64,000 nt of DNA from JBIKWM01 sp044356305 (GTDB lineage: Bacteria > Bacteroidota > Bacteroidia > UBA10329). This document shows positions 7,841-15,242 of the stretch, one piece after another. The position numbers and the translations under genes are program-made. The DNA is taken from NCBI GenBank assembly GCA_044356305.1, contig JBIKWM010000011.1, positions 26,865 to 90,864 of the forward strand. Reading direction: 5' to 3'. The notes under the pieces are model-generated. The model saw only the letters and a program-made list of their open reading frames with translations, searched no databases and was not told where the DNA came from. Numbering within the stretch: the first letter of the stretch is position 1; each line of letters begins with the position of its first letter.

Positions 7841-10126
7841 ATGCTCGGTGAGATGCGGGCGGTGGGGCAGTGTACACTTTGTATTGGCTCCCAGAATATT
7901 CAAATTGGATTGAGTACCGCAAGTGGTAGTTCGTCCAATGCGTTCGGCACCGCCACATCAGGCGGTGATTATGCTTGGAGCATCGGATCGAAGGTCTTTG
8001 CCTCTGGCGACAATAGTTTTGTAATAGGGCAAGAGGCTGTAGCTGATGCGTCATACACATTCAATTACATTTTCGGCAGTGGCATCGAAGATTACCCGCT
8101 ATTGAACAATGTGAGTAATTCAATCATGTTCGGGATCGGCTCTGATAAATCGACCATTCTGGTCGGTGGTGCTTCAGGGGCCGGAACATGGGGCAATGTC
8201 GGAATCGGCAACATCACAGCCCCTGCCTCACTCCTACATGTGCGTGATCAGTTACGCGTAGGGTATGCCTCTACAGCTAATGGTTCAGTTATTTTCAATA
8301 ATAGCACCAACACCAACACAGTCACCATCCAGAGCGGGGTCACCTCTTCAAATTATTCTCTTACTCTGCCAACAGGGCTCGGCACGACCAATCAAGTCTT
8401 AGCCCTTACTGCTGTTTCCGGTTCTGTAGGAACCTTAGGTTGGGCCAATGGCGGTGGCACAACAGACTGGGAACTGGCAGGCAACAGCAACGCCACTTCA
8501 ACAAGCAAGCTGGGCACCATGACCACCCAACCATTGATGATATATGCCAACAGTGCCGAAAGGATGCGTGTGGCAACTGACGGCAACGTGGGCATAGGCC
8601 AGACGGCACCACTCGCCCAGTTGCACGTGGGCGATGGCGGCAGCAATGACATCATGATAGAAAAGACCGGGTCTAATGGCATAGCACGGCTCCGGTTCTT
8701 CTCAGATGCCGCCACCGATGAGTATGCCAACATCATCTACGATGCCGATGAGAACCTGTTCATCGACAACGAGGCACAGGATCAGGAGATCTCTATCAGG
8801 CTCAATTGCAATGGCACGGTCTATCCTGCCTTGCGATTCGATGGCAACACAGGCAATTCCACATTCCCGTTCATGAGGGCCTACTTCGGGTCCACCTCCA
8901 TGGGCATCAACACCTGGATGATGGCCGAGGCCCGCACCGACACAGGAGAGGAGATTGCCCGCTTCGGTGTAACGGATGTTAACATGGACAATACCCTAGG
9001 GGCCGGGCAGTATGTATCGGTTGAGAACAGCATTGACAACGATGCCCAGTTCTCGGGCGGTTTTGTAGGTAGGTCAAGCTCCACGGTAGGACCGGCATTC
9101 TACGTCCGGTCAACGGTGCTCAGCGGGGGCGACTCTGGGGGGCAGCCCGCCATGCGGTTCGATGCCCGCACCGAGAGCGGATCCATCTCCACACGCCCCC
9201 TGTTCCGTTGGACCAATGATGTCAATACCATGATGCAGATGAATGCCAATGGCAACCTTGGCATCGGCACCACCACCCCAAGTGGTAAACTGCATGTGAA
9301 TGGGACGGTGTTTATTACATGGAACTCTACGAATTTGCCACCATGTGCAACTCCAACGCCTCTTTCAACAGAACACGCCCTCGCAATCAATACAACAAAC
9401 GGAGGCCAGCTAATGGATCTTACAGCCTCATCAATTCATCTAAAGGAGAATGTTGAGGACCTTCAATTTGACCGAGATGCATTCTTCAACCTCAGGGTTG
9501 TGGATTTTGATTGGAAGGCTCATTATGGAGGTAACCATGATGTAGGTATGATAGCACAAGAAGTGGTTGAGACTTTTCCAGCTCTCGCCTCCTGGTCATT
9601 TAGGCATACGTATACTGATGATGGCCAATTGGTGGTTGATACCGCAGGTGTGCCCATTGTTGATACGACACAGTTTGAAGTGAGTGGGGTGCGGTATCAC
9701 AAACTACCCGTTTACCTGTTTGCTATTGCCAAAGAACAACGGGCCGAACTGATCGAATTACGCCAACAGGTGCAAGAAATGGCCGAGCAATTGAACAACT
9801 GTTGCACTTCGGTTCAACCGATGAACCGAATGGATGGCGGGAACCCGTTAACGGAACAGAAATTAGAGGAGTTCGTGCTATTGAGAAATGATCCCAACCC
9901 ATTCAGCGATTACACTGACATCAAATATCAGCATGACGGATGCTTGAATTGCGAGATCATTTTCATGGACCAAAGTGGTCGTGTTGTTAAACGAGTGAAA
10001 ACGAGCGGAACTACGGGCACTGTTCGCATATACTCGTCCGAAATAGGGACTGGGCTATATCACTACAGTCTCGTTGTTGATGGCCGGACGGTTCGAACCG
10101 AAAGGATGGTTTCTTCAATTCGCTGA
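7841..10126 (+). CDS. T9SS cargo with S74 tail-fibre chaperone domain (leader out of frame)
   Basis: The open frame gives 761 residues, but the first ATG in frame (7841) falls inside what looks like a signal peptide whose start is at 7789, one base out of frame across a 9-C tract. The body has repeated NVGIGNITAPASLLHV and NLGIGTTTPSGKLHV motifs typical of Bacteroidota tail-fibre-like surface proteins. Around residues 535-585 lies a peptidase S74 / intramolecular chaperone-like domain (SSIHLKENVEDL ... FDWKAHYGGNHDVGMIAQEV), then a coiled coil (EQRAELIELRQQVQEM). The protein ends in a type A sorting domain (LRNDPNPFSDYTDI ... GLYHYSLVVDG). It is likely a trimeric surface fibre. Base composition changes along the gene, higher in GC in the middle third than at either end. 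Confidence 0.75.
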   Translation: MLGEMRAVGQCTLCIGSQNIQIGLSTASGSSSNAFGTATSGGDYAWSIGSKVFASGDNSFVIGQEAVADASYTFNYIFGSGIEDYPLLNNVSNSIMFGIGSDKSTILVGGASGAGTWGNVGIGNITAPASLLHVRDQLRVGYASTANGSVIFNNSTNTNTVTIQSGVTSSNYSLTLPTGLGTTNQVLALTAVSGSVGTLGWANGGGTTDWELAGNSNATSTSKLGTMTTQPLMIYANSAERMRVATDGNVGIGQTAPLAQLHVGDGGSNDIMIEKTGSNGIARLRFFSDAATDEYANIIYDADENLFIDNEAQDQEISIRLNCNGTVYPALRFDGNTGNSTFPFMRAYFGSTSMGINTWMMAEARTDTGEEIARFGVTDVNMDNTLGAGQYVSVENSIDNDAQFSGGFVGRSSSTVGPAFYVRSTVLSGGDSGGQPAMRFDARTESGSISTRPLFRWTNDVNTMMQMNANGNLGIGTTTPSGKLHVNGTVFITWNSTNLPPCATPTPLSTEHALAINTTNGGQLMDLTASSIHLKENVEDLQFDRDAFFNLRVVDFDWKAHYGGNHDVGMIAQEVVETFPALASWSFRHTYTDDGQLVVDTAGVPIVDTTQFEVSGVRYHKLPVYLFAIAKEQRAELIELRQQVQEMAEQLNNCCTSVQPMNRMDGGNPLTEQKLEEFVLLRNDPNPFSDYTDIKYQHDGCLNCEIIFMDQSGRVVKRVKTSGTTGTVRIYSSEIGTGLYHYSLVVDGRTVRTERMVSSIR

Positions 10127-10129
10127 TTT

Positions 10130-11878
10130 ATGCGTTACTGCAAGTTGGGTGCAGCCATGATGGCGCTGCTGCACCCTTGTCTTTCATTAGCGCAATGTGA
10201 TGGGGAGGATTGGATAGCGACCACGGCACAGATTCCGAGTGGAGGAATTGGAGTTCATACGTCCACTGAGGGTTTCGTTTTAAACCGATTAGACAGCACT
10301 TTTTTTTGGGTTGGGAAGATTGGTACATTTTCTAGTGGCCCTACTACCATGTACTTCAATCAAGTAGTGGTTGAGGTACCTTCATGTTGGCCTGGCAGTT
10401 CTTTTTTAATTCATAAGCGCGACAGGAACGGAGTACTGCTTTGGCACAAGACTGGTTGTTTTTCAGTGAATGGGTCATTTTATGGGGTGACAGGCGATGA
10501 AGCTGGGAACCTGTATTTGGGAGGATCTATGTTTGGAGAGCTCACATATGATGGGGCTACACTTCATACTACCCCTGCGCAGGGTGGTGGTGGTTTTACC
10601 ATGAAGATCCGCCCGGATGGGACTTTGGATTGGCATCGTCCTACCGACCGTGCTGGGGCTATCCGTCATACATGGACAGATCATGGATTGATGTTGCTAT
10701 TGTCCATTGTTGACTCAACTTCCTTCAATGGTCAGACTTTCTATCGTCTCAGTTCAACAACTCCTGTTACCAATGAACATGTCATTCTGATGGTAGATGC
10801 TCAAGGAGAGATCATCTGGCATCGGTACATTGAAGGCTATGGTAATAAATCAATTGAGTTGGTTACGGGTAACAACACCACAGCAGTTATTCAGGGTTCA
10901 TTCACAGAGGAAGTCACTTATGACGGCCAGACCTTTACGCTGGGGAATGGAGGAAATATGTTTCAAATTGGTCTAAAGCTTTCAAATGGTGAACGTAAAT
11001 GGATGAAAAGACAAGCCAATAGTGGCGTTGGAGTTCAGGGTTTGGGCTCTGAGATATTGGATGATGGTAGCTTGATCACAGTCGGCCATTACAACGGTTC
11101 GCCTTCTTTATTCACTTTCCAAGGGCAGACCATTTCATCTCAAAATGGCCTTACCGATGGCTTTATCATGAGTCAGAACACGAGCAATGGCTCGTTGAAT
11201 TGGCTCAAGACCCTTGGTGCCCCGGGGTACTCTACCCTTTTCGGTACAGCCAAGACTGCAACCGGTGTGGCTGTTGCCGGTTATTTCACTTGCCCAACTT
11301 TGAGTTATGAGGGTCTTGAAATTCTGAATCATTCTGATCAGGAAGATCCATTTGTGATTATCATTGACAGGGATGGCAAACCGCAATGCCAACTTGGCGA
11401 AATGGGCACCCCTGCCAGAGATTATGCTGAAAAGATCAATACCATTGGCAATCAACTCTATATTGAGTTCGGTTATGCCGATTCAGTCTCCTTCGGTGAT
11501 TATCACCTTGTCAGCATTGGCGGAAAGGATCAGACCATCTGGAAAACCTGCCTCCCCTGCGACACTCTGACCTCCATAACCGAAACCACAGCCGCCCAAC
11601 CCGTGCTGCTGATTTACCCCAACCCCGCCAGCCAATCCGTGCGGCTGCGGGTAACCCCGCATTTGGCGGCACAGGCAGGCAGCGGCCAACAGGTAAGAGC
11701 AGTGGCCATTACAGATATGCTCGGCCACAAGGTCCTCAACTCCCTTCTAGGAAAGGAGGGGTCGGGAGAGGTCAGCTTTGAAATAGACATTTCCACCCTC
11801 GCCCCCGGCCTCTACACCGTCTCTGCCACCCTACAGAACGGAGAGACCCTGCGGCAACGGCTGGTGGTGCAGCGGTGA
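10130..11878 (+). CDS. T9SS cargo protein, repeat-rich, function unknown
   Basis: A 582-residue secreted protein starting three bases after the preceding stop, so probably co-transcribed with it. Residues 1-22 are a signal peptide (ending LSLAQ). The body repeats strands such as GNLYLGGSMFGELTYDG, TAVIQGSFTEEVTYDGQTF and GVAVAGYFTCPTLSYEG, as in Bacteroidota proteins with SBBP/beta-propeller-like repeats. The end is a type A sorting domain (LLIYPNPASQSVRLRV ... LAPGLYTVSATLQNG). The first 480 codons are visibly lower in GC than the sorting domain, which may reflect domain shuffling. No enzymatic motif was recognised. Confidence 0.8.
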   Translation: MRYCKLGAAMMALLHPCLSLAQCDGEDWIATTAQIPSGGIGVHTSTEGFVLNRLDSTFFWVGKIGTFSSGPTTMYFNQVVVEVPSCWPGSSFLIHKRDRNGVLLWHKTGCFSVNGSFYGVTGDEAGNLYLGGSMFGELTYDGATLHTTPAQGGGGFTMKIRPDGTLDWHRPTDRAGAIRHTWTDHGLMLLLSIVDSTSFNGQTFYRLSSTTPVTNEHVILMVDAQGEIIWHRYIEGYGNKSIELVTGNNTTAVIQGSFTEEVTYDGQTFTLGNGGNMFQIGLKLSNGERKWMKRQANSGVGVQGLGSEILDDGSLITVGHYNGSPSLFTFQGQTISSQNGLTDGFIMSQNTSNGSLNWLKTLGAPGYSTLFGTAKTATGVAVAGYFTCPTLSYEGLEILNHSDQEDPFVIIIDRDGKPQCQLGEMGTPARDYAEKINTIGNQLYIEFGYADSVSFGDYHLVSIGGKDQTIWKTCLPCDTLTSITETTAAQPVLLIYPNPASQSVRLRVTPHLAAQAGSGQQVRAVAITDMLGHKVLNSLLGKEGSGEVSFEIDISTLAPGLYTVSATLQNGETLRQRLVVQR

Positions 11879-11917
11879 GGGTGTCAGTGTGCTAATGGTC
11901 CAGTGGAGTTCTTACCC

Positions 11918-11995
11918 CGCCCGAGCGAGGCTGAGCGGTGTGCTCGGGCGAGGTTCTTTCCCTCGTCCGTGTTATTCGGTGGGCTCTGGCCCACC
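11918..11995. terminator. Two strong hairpins after the cargo gene
   Basis: CGCCCGAGC at 11918-11926 pairs perfectly with GCTCGGGCG at 11942-11950. A second hairpin has a 7-base stem, GGTGGGC (11978-11984) with GCCCACC (11989-11995), and the loop TCTG. Neither has a long T run, so termination is possible but not certain. The rest of 11879-12221 shows no gene. Confidence 0.4.
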
Positions 11996-12221
11996 CGGTA
12001 ACCCGTGTTGTCATCCGTTCTCATGCCCTGATACAACAAAGGTGAACATTTCTCGAAGCACTGGTGAGGTAGAAGCTATTGGTGCTCGAAGTCCTACGGA
12101 ATTCCCGTGCGGGTGGGGGGGGCTATAGGTGCATGGCCATTTGCACGGGCAAGGGAATGGAGAGCAAGGTCAGAACCTATATGATAGGTGGTGGGATGGA
12201 AGTGCCCGCCAACAGCCTTTG

Positions 12222-12575
12222 CTAAGGCCTTTGGCAGCAGGCATCGAGCTTTTTGTGGCCCGTTGCGTCACGGTGCACATCATCGGCATCAAATCCAAGG
12301 GCGGCTATAACCTTGCGAAGGGTAGCCGGGTCGGTCTTGCGTGCATCGTAGCCGATGGTGATGGTATGGGTCGCTATATCGAACCCCAGGTGCTTCACCC
12401 CTTTGGTGAATTGCAGCTCGCGCTCAAGGAAGGGGCGGCATGAGCCACATTCGTTGCAATGGTCGCAGTAGAAACGGGTGTGCACCACAAGGGTGTCGGC
12501 CGGTGGAGCGGCCATGGCCCACGCGCCTTGGCAGGCCAGGAACATCATTATTGCGATAAGTTGAACGGTGCGCAT
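12222..12575 (-). CDS. Exported heavy-metal-associated (HMA-like) protein
   Basis: A 117-residue protein with a signal peptide (residues 1-22, MRTVQ ... AWAMA) followed by an HMA-like ferredoxin fold. In place of the usual GMxCxxC, the first loop reads FYCDHCNECGSC, a four-cysteine cluster able to bind a soft metal. The remainder (LGFDIATHTITIGYDARKTD, VIAALGFDADD) follows the HMA strand-helix pattern, and the C-terminus has another Cys pair and His. A periplasmic copper or zinc chaperone role is inferred. The frame continues 40 codons upstream but the ATG at 12575 begins the signal peptide. Confidence 0.7.
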   Translation of the reverse strand: MRTVQLIAIMMFLACQGAWAMAAPPADTLVVHTRFYCDHCNECGSCRPFLERELQFTKGVKHLGFDIATHTITIGYDARKTDPATLRKVIAALGFDADDVHRDATGHKKLDACCQRP

Positions 12576-13326
12576 GGTGCCGATGATAATGTCAGAGCAT
12601 ACAAAGATGGGACCGAAAGGCCATGGGGTGGGCATTCGGACCTCAACGGGCTGTGGGCCATTCAGACCTCTCCCCCGCCAGCGCCCCGTTACCATCCACC
12701 ATGGCCCCTCGGCCCAGAGCCACCAAAGGGGCCAGAACAGCCTTCGGCCTGCCTCTTATTCTCATTTTCCTGCATCAGATGCCGATCAAAAGGCATCATC
12801 GGATCATCATCTTGTGTCTGTTCATCATTTTCTGATGTCAAATGATTACGGACAGAGATAAGAAAATCATTTTCCTATGCCTTCTTTTGATCAACAGACA
12901 TAGAAAAATCATTTTCTGATGCAAGGTCGTGACTTTCTGATGCAAGGTCATGGCTTTTTGATGTGCTTTTTTAACGTAATTTTATGATTTTACCAGCACT
13001 CGCTTGCTGCGCCCATGGTCGTTCATCGGTGCAATCCGGTCGTTCATCCAAACCCTTTTTGACCTGTCAGGGTCCGATTCTGACATTTATTGTCCCTTTT
13101 AAAATGAAACGAAAAGGATCCATGCAGGTCAACGGTAGCAAGGGTTCTGGCGGATCGGCACACAAATTGACCCGTGCGGGCGCCCTTGCGGTAGAAGGTC
13201 GGATGGCCTGTATGCCGCCACAACACATTGACGGTCAGCGCCATGCAGTACCGAATGTGAACGACTGTGCGGATGTTTGCAGTGCCGAGAAATTGTTCGA
13301 GGCACAACTAACACCCCCCTTTTATC
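12576..13326. other. Long intergenic region, partly AT-rich, with short repeats
   Basis: No convincing gene in about 750 bases. Open frames here lack domains and start signals. The part from about 12820 to 12990 is much richer in AT than its surroundings and repeats short words: TTTCTGATG near 12829, 12913 and 12934, and AAAATCATTTTC near 12872 and 12905, with two copies of a TGATGCAAGGTC unit spaced 21 bases. It may hold regulatory sites for the FN3 gene. Confidence 0.45.
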
Positions 13327-13977
13327 ATGAAACGTTTTGCAGTTTACGCCTGGTACCTGATGGACATGAAGGCGCGTGTCACACATGCCAAAAAAGTGGT
13401 TACCCACATGACCGGCAATACCGTGTATCCAACGCCCGATGTGCCGTTGGCCAGCATCACCACGGCCGCTGACGAGTTGGTTGTGGCCATCACCAATGCC
13501 GATGGTGGCACCGTGATGGATACCGCCATCATGCACCAGAAGAGCGAGGTGCTGGTTGACCTTGTGCGCAACCAGTGCAAGTATGTCAACCGCACGGCCA
13601 ATGGCAATGAGGTGGACCTGCTGAGCTCTGGGTACGACCTGAACAAGGTGCGTACCAACTTCGCTCGCCTGCCCAAACCGCAGAATGTGAGGCAGGTGCT
13701 CACCAAGGACTCGAAAGGCGTGGTGATACGTGGCATTGTGGTGCGCTGGGACAAGGTAGATGGCAGCAGGAGCTACAATGTGTTCCGGGCCCCGTACTCA
13801 CCCGGACTGCCCTACCCCACCGATGCCGATTTTGAACCTGTGGCCACCGTCACCAAGGCCCGATGCATCCTCAACACGGGCATGCGCACCGGTCAGACCT
13901 TCCTGATCAAGGTAGCGGCTGTGAACGGTTTCGGTCAGGGCGAGATGAGCGATCCCTGCGAGACCGTGGTCATCTGA
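13327..13977 (+). CDS. Fibronectin type III domain protein
   Basis: A 216-residue protein without a signal peptide. Residues about 115-216 form an FN3-like domain (GIVVRWDKVDGSRSYNVFRA ... FLIKVAAVNGFGQGEMSDP). The N-terminal half (TAADELVVAITNADGG, VDLVRNQCKYVNRTANGN) resembles the helical region of short FN3 proteins common in Bacteroidota whose role is unknown. It stands alone and is followed directly by a strong terminator. Confidence 0.75.
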   Translation: MKRFAVYAWYLMDMKARVTHAKKVVTHMTGNTVYPTPDVPLASITTAADELVVAITNADGGTVMDTAIMHQKSEVLVDLVRNQCKYVNRTANGNEVDLLSSGYDLNKVRTNFARLPKPQNVRQVLTKDSKGVVIRGIVVRWDKVDGSRSYNVFRAPYSPGLPYPTDADFEPVATVTKARCILNTGMRTGQTFLIKVAAVNGFGQGEMSDPCETVVI

Positions 13978-14005
13978 GCCCACGGGCCCCTTGCCTACCC
14001 CCGTT

Positions 14006-14049
14006 CCGCCCTGCATGGCCATTGCGCTGTGCAGGGCGGTCCTTTTTTT
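14006..14049 (+). terminator. Rho-independent terminator after the FN3 gene
   Basis: A perfect 10-base stem, CCGCCCTGCA (14006-14015) with TGCAGGGCGG (14030-14039), is followed by CCTTTTTTT. It lies 29 bases after the FN3 stop codon. Confidence 0.9.
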
Positions 14050-14343
14050 GGTGGGGGGAATGGGGAATCCGTTTCTGACTGACCTGCCCGGCCTGACCGG
14101 GTTCGGGGTTAAGGTTTTAGGTATCGGGTTTAAGGTTTGGGGCGAACAGCGAATGGCGAACAGTCCATAGTCGATAGTCCATATACCACGGACATGTCAC
14201 CCTTAGCCCTTCGAATGGGCTCAGGACGGGATTGGTTGAGGGGTGCGGAGTCATCGCCTGATCAAGTCTTCCGCAGGATCACTCGTGTGGAACGTGACAC
14301 GCGAAGTCTGTGACTTCGCAATAAAGCCAGCCCCCTCCACACC
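14050..14343. other. Intergenic junction before the AT-rich island
   Basis: No gene seen. It contains low-complexity GGTTTAAGGTTT/ATAGTCGATAGTCC words and a small perfect hairpin (GCGAAGT, 14301-14307, with ACTTCGC, 14313-14319). Base composition is still host-like. Confidence 0.4.
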
Positions 14344-14536
14344 ATGGACGCATTAGGAATTAACAAAAAGGTTGGGATACACAGCTTGCGCCATTCCTAT
14401 GCCACACACTTACTAGAAGTCGGAACTGACATCAGCCACATCCAAAAATTGCTAGGACATCAAGACCACTATGGTCCATGCGCAGGTCACTGACGCACAC
14501 ACCAAAAACATCAAAAGCCCTTTGGACCGCCTCTGA
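14344..14536 (+). pseudogene. Tyrosine recombinase/integrase remnant (C-terminal, frameshifted)
   Basis: The C-terminal catalytic part of a XerC/D-like recombinase. LGINKKVGIHSLRHSYAT and HLLEVGTDISHIQKLLGH carry the catalytic H-x-x-R box and the LLGH motif. After LLGHQ the frame is lost, and the end of the protein continues in another frame as KTTMVHAQVTDAHTKNIK and SPLDRL-stop. The position normally held by the nucleophilic Tyr (T-x-x-Y-x-H-V) reads H. There is no N-terminal half. The gene is dead: truncated, frameshifted and without its nucleophile. It sits about 130 bases left of the restriction-modification cassette and points towards it. Confidence 0.85.
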
Positions 14537-14674
14537 GCGATGCACGCATTTTGTATATCTTTGACGAAACGATGATACGCGCATTTCAAATATCTAAACC
14601 TCATCTATATGATTTTGAATCATTTATAATTTTAGTAAAGAGATACGATACGCGTATATTTACGAGTTAGGTGC
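14537..14674. other. AT-rich attI-like segment ending in R'-like GTTAGGTGC
   Basis: A non-coding AT-rich stretch between the recombinase remnant and the cassette. It has direct repeats of GATACGCG (14574 and 14647), a perfect 15-base palindrome ATGATTTTGAATCAT (14609-14623) and ends in GTTAGGT (14666-14672), a full match to the integron core GTTRRRY. GTTAGGTGC is the exact reverse complement of GCACCTAAC at 20230-20238. The attI role is inferred from position and core sequence only. Confidence 0.45.
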
Positions 14675-14868
14675 AAGCGTAGGACGACCGACAACTCGAC
14701 ATCAAACCGACAGAAACAGAGGACGAAAAAGCCAACGCTTCGCAAAATTAAAAGAGGTGTTTTGCCAACGCACTTGCCGACCCAAAAACACCACATTTAA
14801 TTTTACCCAACCGCACCCAAAGCCCACCCACCACCCAGACAAATTTGTTGAAAACATTTACCGACTTT

Positions 14869-14903
14869 TTTGACGGTGGTTCAAAATATTCTTTTTACAT
14901 TTG
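14869..14903 (+). promoter_or_regulatory. Promoter of the restriction-modification operon
   Basis: TTTG (14869-14872) and TACATTTG (14896-14903) match the Bacteroidota -33 and -7 elements, with 23 bases between them, slightly long. A start near 14908 would exclude the TTG at 14901 as the first codon of the regulator and supports the TTG at 14934. Confidence 0.5.
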
Positions 14904-14933
14904 CCAATATTTGTCAAGTCAAAACAAAGCACA

Positions 14934-15242
14934 TTGAAAACAATCGGAACTATACTTAGGGAATTGAGAGAGGCTAAAGGACTTCTGCTTAGAGAAGTTG
15001 GAGCTAAACTTTCGCTTGACCCGACAATTTTGAGCAAAATTGAACAAGACAAGCGTATGCCGACAAAGGAGCAAGTAAAAGCACTTGCCGACTTTTACAA
15101 AGACCAAAAAAATGAAGTAATTATTGCTTGGCTTTCGGACAAATTAGTTTACGAAGTGCAAGACGAAGACTTGGCATTGCAAGCAATGCAAGTAGCGGAA
15201 GACAAAATAAAATACCTAACCAAAAAGAACGGTAAGAAATAA
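14934..15242 (+). CDS. XRE-family helix-turn-helix regulator of the type III R-M operon
   Basis: A 102-residue protein with an HTH_3/XRE domain at residues 4-60. The read is IGTILRELREAKGLLLREVG, AKLSLDPTILSKIEQDKR, MPTKEQVKALADFY, the family's helix pattern. The proposed TTG start gives MKTIGTILREL, as in related regulators; an upstream TTG at 14901 overlaps the promoter element. The stop codon overlaps the res start (TAATG), so the two are translationally coupled. A controller role, delaying or tuning restriction, is inferred from position. Confidence 0.8.
   Translation: MKTIGTILRELREAKGLLLREVGAKLSLDPTILSKIEQDKRMPTKEQVKALADFYKDQKNEVIIAWLSDKLVYEVQDEDLALQAMQVAEDKIKYLTKKNGKK

Noticed and set aside
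7841..10126. Prophage tail-fibre gene
   Set aside because: The S74 domain is phage-like, but the protein ends in a T9SS sorting domain and no other phage genes are nearby.
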